A stretch of 64,000 bases of DNA from Volucribacter amazonae (GTDB lineage Bacteria > Pseudomonadota > Gammaproteobacteria > Enterobacterales > Pasteurellaceae): positions 2,054,501 to 2,118,500 of the forward strand of contig NZ_LWID01000001.1 in assembly GCF_029783845.1 (NCBI RefSeq), written 5' to 3'. This document shows, one piece after another, positions 27,325-36,440 of this stretch. A program made the position numbers and the translations under genes. Positions within the stretch are counted from its first letter, which is position 1. Each line of letters opens with the position of its first letter. The notes under the pieces were generated by a model. It was not told the DNA's origin. It ran no database searches and saw nothing but the letters and a program-made list of their open reading frames with translations.

Positions 27325-27374
27325 AAAAATAGTTGCTAACAATTTGAGGAAATTATTATTAGCAACTATTTTGT
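27323..27374. terminator. Inverted repeat after the transposase remnant
   Basis: ACAAAAATAGTTGCTAA and TTAGCAACTATTTTGT pair over 16 bp with one bulge. It may be the terminator of the old transposase, or of the deacetylase gene read on the - strand. Confidence 0.5.
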
Positions 27375-27385
27375 TCATTACACCG

Positions 27386-27459
27386 ATAGAAATAACTTAA
27401 GCAAAAAATAAATCAAAATCCTACCGCACTTTTGCGGGTATCAATGTAATATCTTTTTC
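27386..27459 (-). repeat. 74-bp repeat, copy A (overlaps the end of the deacetylase gene)
   Basis: The reverse complement matches 41762-41835 at about 68 of 74 positions by eye. It includes the last codons and stop of the deacetylase gene and an uptake sequence. Confidence 0.8.
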
Positions 27460-28508
27460 AATTTATAATACCAATAACCATAACCGCAATGGATAGTGCG
27501 GTTAAAATCTTCAATGTTTTTAAAGGCTTCGCAATCAAGTCGGTAAATACTGTTACGATTAAGTTTTAATCCATTCGCTCCTTTTTTAGTGGTAACAAAG
27601 GTATCTACCCCGAGTTGTTTGAGGTAGTTTTTACTCGTTCGGCAACGTTGTCCCCAAGGATAAGCTAGTGCGGTAGCATTATAGCCTAGATATTGTTTTA
27701 TAAGCCGTTGATTTTGTTCTATTTCATCACGAATATAAGCAAGAAATTGTTTTTTGCTTACAGGGCTAAAGTAATGTTTTTGCTGTTGTTTAAAATGCTG
27801 AGTGAGCCATAGCCGCCGTTGTTTTAAGGATTTTTGTTGAAATGCCTTTTGTTGTGTTATGTTTTGATACTTCGTTATAAAATCTTTATGTGGCAAATAC
27901 CCTTTTACGGCAAGACGACTTCTAAATTTAAACAAGGGTAAGCCATTAAATTGTTGAGAATGTTGTTGTTTATGGTACAACCCTTTAAAAAATAGATTAA
28001 AACTTTCTCGTTTTAGATAATCAGAAGTTGTTTGATCGTAAAAACCTGTTACTTCAGTGTTTTTAGGAATGAGGCTATGTGAATGTGTATGTAGCTGAAA
28101 ATCAATCAGTCCGCTGTTATACATTTCTTGAATTTGTTGCCAAGTTAAATAGTTATCATCAATATCAATATATTTGGTATTAAGAAATATGGTTGCTTTG
28201 AGATTAAATTGTTTAAGAATAGGGTAAGCAAGTTCATAATTGCTACGATAACCGTCATCAAAGGTAATTAATATGCTATTCGCAGGTAATTGGTAATTGT
28301 TGTCTTTAAGTTGTTGAAAGGTAAAGGTTTGGTAGTCTTTGAGTTTTTCCATTTGTTGAGCAAAATCTTGCACAAATACCCCATGCAAATTATTTTCAGG
28401 GTTGATGTGATGATACATTAAACAATGGATAAAGGCTTTTTTACGGCGAGCTAAGTATAAATATCCGCTTAATAAGATTAGGCTAATAATGAATAAAATC
28501 CACAACAT
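27441..28508 (-). CDS. Membrane-anchored polysaccharide deacetylase-family protein
   Basis: A 355-residue protein with an N-terminal membrane anchor (ILFIISLILLSGYLYL) and a NodB-like deacetylase domain. Signatures are HCLMYHHINPE (about 28-38), LITFDDGYRSNYELAYP (about 99-115, catalytic Asp and metal Asp), LHTHSHSL (metal His, about 158-165) and a late TALAYPWGQR. The family removes acetyl groups from GlcNAc in polysaccharide or lipid-linked sugars (PgaB/IcaB-like). The real substrate is unknown. It starts 5 bp after yejM, so it is in an operon with yejL-yejM, an unusual partner for that pair. Its 3' end is duplicated at 41.8 kb. Confidence 0.8.
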   Translation of the reverse strand: MLWILFIISLILLSGYLYLARRKKAFIHCLMYHHINPENNLHGVFVQDFAQQMEKLKDYQTFTFQQLKDNNYQLPANSILITFDDGYRSNYELAYPILKQFNLKATIFLNTKYIDIDDNYLTWQQIQEMYNSGLIDFQLHTHSHSLIPKNTEVTGFYDQTTSDYLKRESFNLFFKGLYHKQQHSQQFNGLPLFKFRSRLAVKGYLPHKDFITKYQNITQQKAFQQKSLKQRRLWLTQHFKQQQKHYFSPVSKKQFLAYIRDEIEQNQRLIKQYLGYNATALAYPWGQRCRTSKNYLKQLGVDTFVTTKKGANGLKLNRNSIYRLDCEAFKNIEDFNRTIHCGYGYWYYKLKKILH

Positions 28509-28513
28509 AATAA

Positions 28514-30241
28514 TTAATCGGCAAAAAATTGATGATTTTGGCGAAAGACTTCTAGAAATAATCCCAAAGGTGGTGTTGCGGAGCTTTCTGCTTGATAGTC
28601 CGCATTGTATTTTTGATAATTTCCTTTATTATCAATATGATACTGTGTCCCATTAGGGGTAATAATCACTTTCCAACGATAATTGCCAGCAATAACCCAA
28701 TTAAATTGACGTTCTGGGGTAAATAGGTTTTCGCCTTGACTATAAGTATTTGCTGGGTTTTGTACCCCATAAAGGGGCAATAGTGTGGCTAGTAGATCAA
28801 CATGGCTGGTAAGTTTATTAATTTTACCTACTGGCAAATGATCGCCATAGATAATCAAAGGCACTTGAATTTGCTGGCGAGAAAAGTTGTCTTGCTTTGC
28901 GTTGTTATTAAAGCTGTATCCATATTCTGCCGTAATGACCACAAGGGTATTTGAGCCAATTTGGCTTAATAATGGCGCTAGAGCTTGATCTAGTTTGTTT
29001 AATTCAGCGTAGTATGCCGTTGGCTCAAGGTTATTTGCAATGTTGAGATCCAAATAAGCAAAAAGGGGTTGTTGCTGAGTTAGGGCATTATGATACCATT
29101 GTTGTAAAGCTTGTATGGCTTCAATATCGGTTTGATTGGCTTGATTATGCACTGTTATTTGTTGCAAAATCCCTTGGCGAAATAAAAATTGGTTGAAGTT
29201 ATTATCTGAAAATAAACCAATTTGATAATGCTGTTGTTGGGCTAATTGCAATAGCAATGAACCAAGATGGGCATTTAATAAACTATCCACATAGTTAGCG
29301 TTAAGTCCATAAAATAATCCGGCTAAGGCTGTATTGGCATTATTGCCTGTGCTGTAATGGTTAGTAAATTCACTCGCCTGACTAGCAAATTGATTTAGAG
29401 CAGGCATAGTTGTTGGGTCAATAGCATCATAACGTAAGCCTGCAATAGTAATAAATAAAATATTTTGTGCCTGATGAGCAGGATCAACTATTAAGGGCTG
29501 TTTAGGATAATCCAATTTTGCGGCATCTAATCGCCCTTGTTGTTGAATGGTTTGGCTATATTCTTGTTTATCTAGGAAGCCATGCTTTTGTAAAAATGAA
29601 CGTGCGGTCATTGGGTAAGACAGCGGAAAATTTGATTTTTGCATGGTAATAGGGCGATAAAATACCGCATCAGCCCAAGTATAGATTAGGTGAGTAGCGA
29701 TAAAACAGCCAAAGAAAAGAGGTGCTATCCAAGTTCGCCATTTTTGCCGATTTAAACTACGTAATTTATACCAAGACCAACGAGAAAAAACCATTTCAGT
29801 CAGCAGAATTAATGGCATAAAGGCAAAAAAGATTTGCCAGCTACGAGCTAACTCGCCGTTTTCAGGATTAACCAATAAATTCCATACTACAGAGGATAAG
29901 TGGAAATTAAATTCAGCAAAAACTTGGGTATCTATCAACAAAATACTGATACATAATGTGGCAATAATCACACTTAATCCACGAAAAGTGCGGTGATTTT
30001 TGACAATAAAACTAAGCGGAAAAATAATCAGCAAATAGAACGCAAACACCACAAAACTAAAATGTCCAAGTATGCTGATGAAAAAATAAACCCGTCCAAA
30101 TAGAGTATCGGGCCAATCAATTAAAAAGGCATAGCGTGAGCCAATAATAATTGCCCAAATAATATTGAAAAAAGCAAACCAATGTCCCCACGAAATTTTT
30201 TGTGAGGTATCTTCTTTATATTGTCTGCTTACTTTAATCAT
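28514..30241 (-). CDS. yejM: Sulfatase-like inner-membrane protein YejM (PbgA/LapC)
   Basis: A 575-residue protein. The N-terminal part (about 1-190) has the DUF3413 five-helix membrane domain (SWGHWFAFFNIIWAIIIGSR). The C-terminal periplasmic part (about 230-560) is a sulfatase fold with ILFITIAGLRYDAIDPTTMP and NTLVVITAEYGYSF. In E. coli the protein controls LpxC proteolysis and hence lipopolysaccharide amount, and is not an active sulfatase. The start is set at ATG 30241 (MIKVSRQYKE). The frame extends 16 residues into yejL, but the family start fits the later ATG. Confidence 0.9.
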   Translation of the reverse strand: MIKVSRQYKEDTSQKISWGHWFAFFNIIWAIIIGSRYAFLIDWPDTLFGRVYFFISILGHFSFVVFAFYLLIIFPLSFIVKNHRTFRGLSVIIATLCISILLIDTQVFAEFNFHLSSVVWNLLVNPENGELARSWQIFFAFMPLILLTEMVFSRWSWYKLRSLNRQKWRTWIAPLFFGCFIATHLIYTWADAVFYRPITMQKSNFPLSYPMTARSFLQKHGFLDKQEYSQTIQQQGRLDAAKLDYPKQPLIVDPAHQAQNILFITIAGLRYDAIDPTTMPALNQFASQASEFTNHYSTGNNANTALAGLFYGLNANYVDSLLNAHLGSLLLQLAQQQHYQIGLFSDNNFNQFLFRQGILQQITVHNQANQTDIEAIQALQQWYHNALTQQQPLFAYLDLNIANNLEPTAYYAELNKLDQALAPLLSQIGSNTLVVITAEYGYSFNNNAKQDNFSRQQIQVPLIIYGDHLPVGKINKLTSHVDLLATLLPLYGVQNPANTYSQGENLFTPERQFNWVIAGNYRWKVIITPNGTQYHIDNKGNYQKYNADYQAESSATPPLGLFLEVFRQNHQFFAD

Positions 30242-30248
30242 TGAGTTG

Positions 30249-30470
30249 CTATTTCTCAGGTTGAACTGAATTGAGTAATGCCTTGGCAAAGGCTTGTGCT
30301 AAAGCGATTCGTTGCTGTTCACCAACATTATTTATCAGTAAATTTGAAGTCATATTGCCTAATAATATTAGTGATAAATCCACAGAGGCTTGATGTTTTT
30401 CTAACACAGCGATCATTTCTGCGAGTATATTGTTAATTTGTTGATCAGTATATTTTGATGTCTTTGCCAT
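30249..30470 (-). CDS. yejL: DUF1414 protein YejL
   Basis: A 73-residue small helical protein (YTDQQINNILAEMIAVLEKH, SLILLGNMTSNLLINNV), the constant upstream partner of yejM. Family function is unknown. The stop is 7 bp before yejM on the same strand. It is divergent from yejK across a 132-bp promoter region, the arrangement known from E. coli and Haemophilus. Confidence 0.88.
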   Translation of the reverse strand: MAKTSKYTDQQINNILAEMIAVLEKHQASVDLSLILLGNMTSNLLINNVGEQQRIALAQAFAKALLNSVQPEK

Positions 30471-30602
30471 AATATTCTATATCATTTTCTTGAATCAATA
30501 ACCCAACAATATTAGCATATTTTATTCCTGTTTTAGTTAAAAAAGTAGGAAGAATTGCATTATAATGCTAAAAATTTTTACTTATTTGAGAACCTTATTA
30601 TT

Positions 30603-31634
30603 ATGAGTATAAATGTTAAACAAATTGTCTTACACCAGTTAGTCCTTGCTAATCAAACGGAACAAGACAGCCAACAAGCGGAAAATCAATCGCCCTTAGA
30701 TGTGCAATTACGACAAGAATTGCTACCTATTAATGCTGAAGTGCAACAAATGATGTTGCTATTGCATCAAGGTTACCAAAATAAAGCGAAAGGTTATGGG
30801 GTTTTCCAACCTTCTTCACTTTTTGCACAATGGTTAAATGGTTTATTAGAACAAGAGAAGGATTTTCTTACCTTTAGTCATCAATCAGCGAAGTTATTGG
30901 CAACGGAATTAAGCAAATATGCCTTTGCCGATAGTGGAACTTTTATTTTATGCCAATATAATTTTTTAGCTACTGAGTATTTATTTCTCGCCTTATTGGA
31001 TAGCCGATCCAGTATGTTAGTGGACGATAATTTAGAAATTCATCGTACTCAATATTTAGACATTAACCAATTTGATATTGCTTGCCGCATTAATTTGACG
31101 GAATTACAAGTCAATGCAAATTCTAATCGTTACCTAACCTTTGTTAAGGGACGAGTGGGACGCAAAGTAAGTGACTTCTTTTTAGATTTTCTTGGTGCGG
31201 AAACAGGGCTTGATCCACAGCTACAAAATCAATGTTTATTGCAAGCGGTTGATGATTATTGTGAGCAAGGCGAGCTAAATAAAGAGCAAACTAGAGCAGT
31301 AAAAAAACAGGTTTTTGATTATTGCAAAGGACAAATAAATGCAGGCGATGAAATCGCTTTACGGGAACTTTCTGACAATATGCCGACTCTAAATCAACAG
31401 CCTTTTGCTGAGTTTACCGCACAACAAGATTATGGTTTAGAACAAAGCATACCACCAGTGCGTTCAGCGTTGAAAAGTTTAACCAAATTTTCAGGTTCAG
31501 GAAAAGGCATAACGATTAGCTTTGATGCCGCATTATTAAATTCTCGTATTTATTGGGACGCCAATACGGATACGCTTACCATAAAGGGTATTCCGCCAAA
31601 TTTGCGTGATCAATTAGAGAAACAAAAAGATTAA
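30603..31634 (+). CDS. yejK: Nucleoid-associated protein YejK (NdpA)
   Basis: A 343-residue cytoplasmic protein of the 37-kDa nucleoid-associated family (MSINVKQIVLHQLV; late FSGSGKGITISFDAALL near residue 300). It is associated with the chromosome, and its exact biochemical role is unclear. ATG 30603 is chosen. The open frame begins 16 residues earlier but there overlaps a TATAAT-like -10 box at 30560-30565. It is divergent from yejL-yejM and upstream of bamE. Confidence 0.92.
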   Translation: MSINVKQIVLHQLVLANQTEQDSQQAENQSPLDVQLRQELLPINAEVQQMMLLLHQGYQNKAKGYGVFQPSSLFAQWLNGLLEQEKDFLTFSHQSAKLLATELSKYAFADSGTFILCQYNFLATEYLFLALLDSRSSMLVDDNLEIHRTQYLDINQFDIACRINLTELQVNANSNRYLTFVKGRVGRKVSDFFLDFLGAETGLDPQLQNQCLLQAVDDYCEQGELNKEQTRAVKKQVFDYCKGQINAGDEIALRELSDNMPTLNQQPFAEFTAQQDYGLEQSIPPVRSALKSLTKFSGSGKGITISFDAALLNSRIYWDANTDTLTIKGIPPNLRDQLEKQKD

Positions 31635-31721
31635 TTGGTGATAATTGGTTGGCTTTCAAACTAAGTTTAGGTATTATCAACAACAATATTTTATGATAAC
31701 AAGGTAAAAGGTAAGATTTCT

Positions 31722-32129
31722 ATGCAATTAAAACCCATGATCAGTGCCGTTTGTTTAGCTATGGCAGTAAGTGCTTGTTCCAGTGTGGATAAAATCGTTT
31801 ATCGAATTGATGTGCCACAAGGAAATTATTTACAGTCTTACGAGGTTGAACAATTACGGGTAGGTATGAATGCGGAACAAGTTCAGTATTTATTAGGGAC
31901 ACCTGTTCTTACTGATCCTTTTAGTGCCACAACTTGGTATTATGTTTACCTTGAACAACGAGGCTATCAAAAACCTGATCAACATACATTAACCGTACAT
32001 TTTGATAATAATCGTACTGTTACCAGTTTCCACCTAGATCGTCCATTACCTGATAGTGATCAAGTGTTTGAAAATAATACGATTATTGATGCTCAACCAG
32101 CAAAATCGCCTTGGTGGAAGTTTTGGTAA
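31722..32129 (+). CDS. bamE: Outer-membrane assembly lipoprotein BamE (SmpA/OmlA)
   Basis: A 135-residue lipoprotein. The lipobox VSAC ends at Cys19, followed by SS (outer-membrane sorting). The SmpA/OmlA domain has VEQLRVGMNAEQVQYLLGTP (about 43-62) and TTWYYVYLEQRG. It is a non-essential subunit of the BAM beta-barrel assembly complex on the periplasmic face of the outer membrane. The binding site AAGGTAAGA precedes the ATG. A clear terminator follows. Position after yejK matches Haemophilus. Confidence 0.93.
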   Translation: MQLKPMISAVCLAMAVSACSSVDKIVYRIDVPQGNYLQSYEVEQLRVGMNAEQVQYLLGTPVLTDPFSATTWYYVYLEQRGYQKPDQHTLTVHFDNNRTVTSFHLDRPLPDSDQVFENNTIIDAQPAKSPWWKFW

Positions 32130-32151
32130 TATAATCCTATTAAAATATTCC

Positions 32152-32184
32152 TAAAAATTGCCAGTTTGACTGGCGATTTTTTTG
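32152..32184 (+). terminator. bamE terminator
   Basis: AAAAATTGCCAGT, loop TTG, ACTGGCGATTTTTTT. One G/T mismatch in the stem and a strong T tract. Confidence 0.88.
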
Positions 32185-32271
32185 TATAGTCAATGAACAT
32201 AAAAATACAAATGAAGTTAAGAAAAAAGCAAAATATCTCAAAAATAAATCGCACTTTGGATTGATAACATT

Positions 32272-32375
32272 TATAGTCGTCCCACTTTGAAATAAATAAT
32301 ACAGCGTTGGCACACCCTTGCCGTACTTTTGTTTGTGGCGTGTTGCTTTGTTTTATTTAAATTGAAACGACTATA
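32272..32375 (-). mobile_element. Correia-like MITE, copy 6 (inverted)
   Basis: A 104-bp copy starting TATAGTCGTCCCAC and ending GAAACGACTATA. The core, read on the - strand, contains ACAAAG...CAAAAGTACGGCAAGGG and CAACGCTGTATT. It lies between convergent bamE and the Bcr-type gene. Confidence 0.85.
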
Positions 32376-32400
32376 TTTAACCTATATTCAAAATATGTTC

Positions 32401-33564
32401 TTAATCCTTAATATCTTTTTTAACCCTTAAATAAATCACAAAGGTTAGCACACCCGATAAAAGCATTGCGGTAGCAGTAGAATAGAAAATATTACCTAAG
32501 CCTACCAATGGCGATACAATCGCTCCAGCAAAGAAAGGGAAAAAGCCTAATAATGCGGAGGCACTGCCAGCTTGTTCACGTTCGTTATCCATTGCAAGGG
32601 CAGAAATGGCGGGTAGAATAAAGCCAATAAATAATAACAGGGTAAATAAACCAAGTTCTACCAACCAAACGTTAATTTGCCCAATTAAAGCAATGGTTAG
32701 ATAAATACAACTGCACAAAATTCCCAAGGCTCCCCAGTATAATGCCTGTTTATTGCTTATGCGACTACCAAAATTAGAGCCTAATAGCAATGCTGTTCCA
32801 TTAGCGGCAAAGCAGAGACTAAAGGCAAAAGCGGAAAGTTGATAATGAGATTGCAAAATAAAGGGTGAGGCGGAAATATAAGCAAACATTGCGGCAAAAG
32901 CGATAGATTGCATCAATACATAGGTCATAAATAGAGGATTACGGAAGATTTTTCCGAAAACCGTAAAGCTGGCAAAAGTGCTGGTAGTTAAGCGTTTTTG
33001 TTCAATTAATGATTCATTTAAGCGAAAACAAATCACAAATAACACCACACCGATTAAGGTTAAGAAAGCAAAAATGCCTTGCCAATCAATATATTTTAAT
33101 AAGAAACTACCGAGGATAGGCGACAATATTGGTGCCATTCCATTTACGGTCATTAATAAGCCAAAGAAACGGGTCATTTCTTTGCCATGATAGAGATCTG
33201 TTACCACCGCACGAGAGATCACTACACTGCCAGCTGCCGATAAACCTTGGATTGTGCGTAAAACAATGAAACTTTCAATATTGGGCGAGTAAATTAGCAA
33301 GAATGAACTTATAATGTAGATCGCCAAGGAAATCATTAGTGGTTTTTTGCGTCCAAATTTATCACTAATTGGTCCGAGTAATAATTGTCCTACTGATAAA
33401 CCCAGCATTGCCGAGGTTAAACTGAGTTGGGTCATTGAAGTATGGGTGGCAAAATATTCAGCTAAATCAGGTAAAGCAGGCAAATACAAGTCCAATACAA
33501 AAGGACCGAAGGCGGATAATGTGCCTAATAATAACACCAAAAAGGCTTTGCTATTTGCTTTCAT
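32401..33564 (-). CDS. bcr: Bcr/CflA-family multidrug efflux transporter (MFS)
   Basis: A 387-residue 12-helix major facilitator protein. Signatures are FGPFVLDLYLPALPDLAEYF (TM1), motif A GPISDKFGRKKPL (about 64-76) and RTIQGLSAAGSVVISRAVV (about 103-121), the Bcr/CflA hallmark. It exports drugs such as bicyclomycin or sulfonamides in relatives; the actual substrate here is unknown. It is a monocistronic gene on the - strand, converging on bamE. Confidence 0.88.
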   Translation of the reverse strand: MKANSKAFLVLLLGTLSAFGPFVLDLYLPALPDLAEYFATHTSMTQLSLTSAMLGLSVGQLLLGPISDKFGRKKPLMISLAIYIISSFLLIYSPNIESFIVLRTIQGLSAAGSVVISRAVVTDLYHGKEMTRFFGLLMTVNGMAPILSPILGSFLLKYIDWQGIFAFLTLIGVVLFVICFRLNESLIEQKRLTTSTFASFTVFGKIFRNPLFMTYVLMQSIAFAAMFAYISASPFILQSHYQLSAFAFSLCFAANGTALLLGSNFGSRISNKQALYWGALGILCSCIYLTIALIGQINVWLVELGLFTLLLFIGFILPAISALAMDNEREQAGSASALLGFFPFFAGAIVSPLVGLGNIFYSTATAMLLSGVLTFVIYLRVKKDIKD

Positions 33565-33628
33565 TTATTGTCCTTCTAAAGATGAAAAATGGGCTGATTA
33601 TAAAGTAAATTTTGTTGTAATACTAATC

Positions 33629-33670
33629 TAGTCGTTCCACTTTGTCTTATTTTAAATTGGTACGACTATG
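33629..33670 (+). mobile_element. Terminus-only derivative of the Correia-like MITE (copy 7)
   Basis: About 42 bp: TAGTCGTTCCACTTTG, then CTTATTTTAAATTGG and TACGACTA. Both inverted ends are present and the GC-rich interior is gone. The remaining gap to 33845 has an uptake sequence and no gene. Confidence 0.65.
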
Positions 33671-33845
33671 TAAGTATTACTTGAAAAATTGACAGGGAAA
33701 TAATGATTGAAAATATTCATATTTGGGAAAAATTATTCTAAAACTGACCGCACTTTAATACAAAGCCAATAACGCCTCCTTATCCTCTTTAAAAATCCCT
33801 GTATTTTGTTAAGCAGGATACATAATTTGTTTTCTTTGCCTTCGC

Positions 33846-34381
33846 TTAAATCCGACTCACATCAAACTGGCTTAAATCAATATGGGGATCGGTGTGATAA
33901 AAATCGCACAGTGCTTGTTGAAAAATGGCGGTACGTTTAGGTAATCCTTGTTCCGCATAATGCTTACTTGCTGATAAATGGCTTGTTTAAAAGGATTAGC
34001 ATCGCCGGGATTGCCTGATAAATTATCGTGGCTAGCAAAAAAACGATAGCCAGCTGCGGTAGATAAAATCCATTCTATGGCTTGTGGCTTAACTTCTACT
34101 TTTTCAAATTCTCGTTGCTGTTCGGCACTACGTCCATCAGGTTCATACCAATACCCAAAATCCTCTAATTGTCGGCGAGCTTTGCCTGCTACGAGCCAAT
34201 GGGAAATTTCATGTAAGGCACTGCTATAAAAGCCACGAGCGAAATAAATGCAATGATAAGGCTGTTGGGCATTAGCAGGAATATAAATAGGTTCATCGCC
34301 GCCTTTGACTAATTTGGTTTGGTATTGTTCCGCAAAGCATTGATTAAACAGTTGGATTAAATCTTGGTAATGGTGTTGCAT
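33846..34381 (-). pseudogene. epmC: Elongation factor P hydroxylase EpmC, frameshifted near the C terminus
   Basis: Residues 1-131 are normal EpmC: IYIPANAQQPYHCIYFARGF, then SSALHEISHWLVAGKARRQL with the His and Glu metal ligands, then EDFGYWYEPDGRS and KPQAIEWILSTAAGYRFF. The frame shifts after KQAIYQQV, near 33965. The encoded frame then runs 33 more foreign residues to a stop at 33872. In another frame the expected end, AEQGLPKRTAIFQQALCDFY and HTDPHIDLSQFDVSRI, is intact to a stop at 33846. A loss of 4 bp (AGCA repeated) would explain it. EpmC hydroxylates the modified lysine of EF-P. Activity of this allele is doubtful, or the read has an error. Confidence 0.85.
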
Positions 34382-34415
34382 TTGTTGTCCTATGATTGGA
34401 ATAATAATGATTTAA

Positions 34416-34445
34416 CCCCCACACTGGATAGGGTCAGTATGGGGG
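34416..34445 (-). terminator. htpX terminator
   Basis: CCCCCACACTG and CAGTATGGGGG form an 11-bp stem with one mismatch, 20 bp after the htpX stop on the - strand and before epmC. Confidence 0.75.
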
Positions 34446-34465
34446 AAGAGGTTATTCACAAGGGA

Positions 34466-35329
34466 TTAACCATTTAAACGGTTTAAATTTCTTAATGCTT
34501 CAATGCGTTTTTCTAATGGTGGGTGGCTCATAAACAGTGAGGCAATTCCACCACGTTTACCGTTAATGGCAAATGCCGCTAATTGCCCCTCTAATTGTTC
34601 AGGCTCGTGTAATTTTTGCAAACGTTGTAACGCCGCAATCATTTTTTCTTTGCCCACTAATTGGGCTGAGCCAGCATCCGCTTTAAATTCACGATAACGA
34701 GAGAACCACATTGCAATAATGCTAGCAAGAAAACCGAAGACTACTTCAAGTACCATTGCCACTAAGAAATAAGTGCCGTTGTTACTTTCGCCATCACGCC
34801 CACTGGATACGGCACGCGCGATTAAACGAGAAATAAAGATCACGAAAGTATTTAGTACCCCTTGCAATAAGGTCATCGTAACCATATCGCCACTTTTAAT
34901 ATGACTGACTTCGTGTGCCAATACCGCTTCAGCTTCATCACGAGTCATTTGGTTTAATAAGCCTGTACTTACTGCGACTAGGGAACTATTTTTGCTTGCC
35001 CCTGTGGCAAAGGCATTAACATCGGCAGAGTGATAAATTGCTACTTCTGGCATAGGTAAGCCTGCTTGTTGTGTTTGTTGGCGTACGGTTTCTACTAACC
35101 AACGTTCTTGTTCATTGGCAGGATTTTCAATCACTTGCGCTCCCACAGCACGTTTTGCCATGGTTTTGGATAAAAATAAGGAAATTAAAGATCCCGAGAA
35201 ACCAAATAATGCCGCAAGAATTAATAGTCCCATGGCATCTTGCGATTGAATCCCCGTTAGACTCAAAATAATATTAAAAACAATAAGCACCGCCATATTG
35301 GTGGCTAAAAATAATAAAATACGCATCAT
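34466..35329 (-). CDS. htpX: Membrane zinc metalloprotease HtpX
   Basis: A 287-residue heat-shock/envelope-stress protease of the inner membrane (family M48). TM helices are at the N terminus (MMRILLFLATNMAVLIVFNI) and in the middle. The zinc motif HEVSH lies at about 140, with the third ligand Glu in FKADAGSAQLVGKEK (about 220). It degrades misfolded membrane proteins, together with FtsH in E. coli. ATG 35329 matches the conserved family start, and the longer open frame upstream is not supported. HtpX is a known Cpx regulon member in E. coli, and the CpxRA genes are in this window. Confidence 0.95.
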   Translation of the reverse strand: MMRILLFLATNMAVLIVFNIILSLTGIQSQDAMGLLILAALFGFSGSLISLFLSKTMAKRAVGAQVIENPANEQERWLVETVRQQTQQAGLPMPEVAIYHSADVNAFATGASKNSSLVAVSTGLLNQMTRDEAEAVLAHEVSHIKSGDMVTMTLLQGVLNTFVIFISRLIARAVSSGRDGESNNGTYFLVAMVLEVVFGFLASIIAMWFSRYREFKADAGSAQLVGKEKMIAALQRLQKLHEPEQLEGQLAAFAINGKRGGIASLFMSHPPLEKRIEALRNLNRLNG

Positions 35330-35414
35330 AGCTAAAAAATCCTTTGTGGTTGGGTTGATAATCTTTCCTATAATGGTTATTAACTTGTTAAATTTCAAGA
35401 GGAAAAGGCATATT

Positions 35415-35888
35415 TTACAAATAGATTGCCATAATAATGGCATTTTCTCGCTCACCATTTGGGGTGGGGTAATAATTTTTGCGAATATCAATGTCATTAA
35501 AACCCATTTGCTGATAAAGATGATGGGCGATATGGTTAGATTGACGTACTTCTAACCAGAGTGTTGCAATGCCTTGTTGGCGTAATTGCTGAAATAAATG
35601 CTGTAATAATTGTTTACCCAATCCTTGCTGTTGCCAATCAGGGTGTACCGCCAGATTAAATAAGGTTGCCTCGTCTAATACGGTTTGGCAAATGGCAAAT
35701 GCCACAATGCGATCTTGTTGGCTCAATTTGAGGTTAAGGTAATGTTTGCCTTGATTATTTTTTAATGTTCCTAATGACCAAGGTACAAGATGAGCTAATT
35801 GTTCAATATGATACAGTTGCTCAAAATCCTGTTCTTCTATGGCAGAAAGGGTAAATTCAGTGAGATTATTCATTATGTTATTCATCAT
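35415..35888 (-). CDS. rimI: Ribosomal protein S18-alanine N-acetyltransferase RimI
   Basis: A 157-residue GNAT acetyltransferase that acetylates the N terminus of S18. Motif A, the acetyl-CoA loop, is VHPDWQQQGLGKQLLQHLFQ (about 77-96). LWLEVRQSNHIAHHLYQQMG and the final RKNYYPTPNGERENAIIMA are typical. Three ATG codons occur in the first six positions; ATG 35870 (MNNLTEF) may be the true start. It overlaps holD by 11 bp, as in E. coli and Haemophilus. Confidence 0.93.
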   Translation of the reverse strand: MMNNIMNNLTEFTLSAIEEQDFEQLYHIEQLAHLVPWSLGTLKNNQGKHYLNLKLSQQDRIVAFAICQTVLDEATLFNLAVHPDWQQQGLGKQLLQHLFQQLRQQGIATLWLEVRQSNHIAHHLYQQMGFNDIDIRKNYYPTPNGERENAIIMAIYL

Positions 35889-36303
35889 TAGTTAAACTTT
35901 GATAAATATTTTGCCATAACTGTTGCTTGGCTTTGGCACTTTGCCGAAAGGTTTGCCAACTCGGCGATTGCCAAAATGGTGAGGTTTGTTGGCAAAGCGA
36001 TTGGCTTTGCTCTATCTGTTGCGGATCATCAGTGAGTAACCAGTAAATTTTGTTGCTAGTAATAGATAAGTGAGCAAAATGTGAAAACTCAATGATTTGG
36101 CAATCTTGTGCTGAAATATTAATGGCACGAAAAATATCTTGTAATAGCACCGCACTTTTGGTTATTGTTTGATCACTAATGATGACTAAACGGATATTTT
36201 CAGCAATATTGACTTGAATTGCCCCCTTAAAAACCTCGGGGCGTTGTAACTGCCATTGGGTTATACCCATTTGTTGTAATAAAATATCACGCCGATGATT
36301 CAT
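35878..36303 (-). CDS. holD: DNA polymerase III psi subunit HolD
   Basis: A 141-residue clamp-loader accessory protein. RRDILLQQMGITQWQLQRPE at residues 4-23 is the family signature that contacts chi (HolC), followed by GAIQVNIAENIRLVII. It links SSB and the gamma complex. It is first of the holD-rimI pair and divergent from rsmC over a 137-bp promoter region, a conserved arrangement in this order of bacteria. Confidence 0.92.
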   Translation of the reverse strand: MNHRRDILLQQMGITQWQLQRPEVFKGAIQVNIAENIRLVIISDQTITKSAVLLQDIFRAINISAQDCQIIEFSHFAHLSITSNKIYWLLTDDPQQIEQSQSLCQQTSPFWQSPSWQTFRQSAKAKQQLWQNIYQSLTNDE

Positions 36304-36440
36304 AGTATCTCAAGAAATTGCGGTTATGCTTAGGTTCGCTATTGTAAACAAATTTTTTGTGGAGAGTAAGAGGGCAGAGGCATATTGTTCTTTATTAATT
36401 TACTATATACTATCCTTTTCTCAAGCGAAAAGGATCTGTT

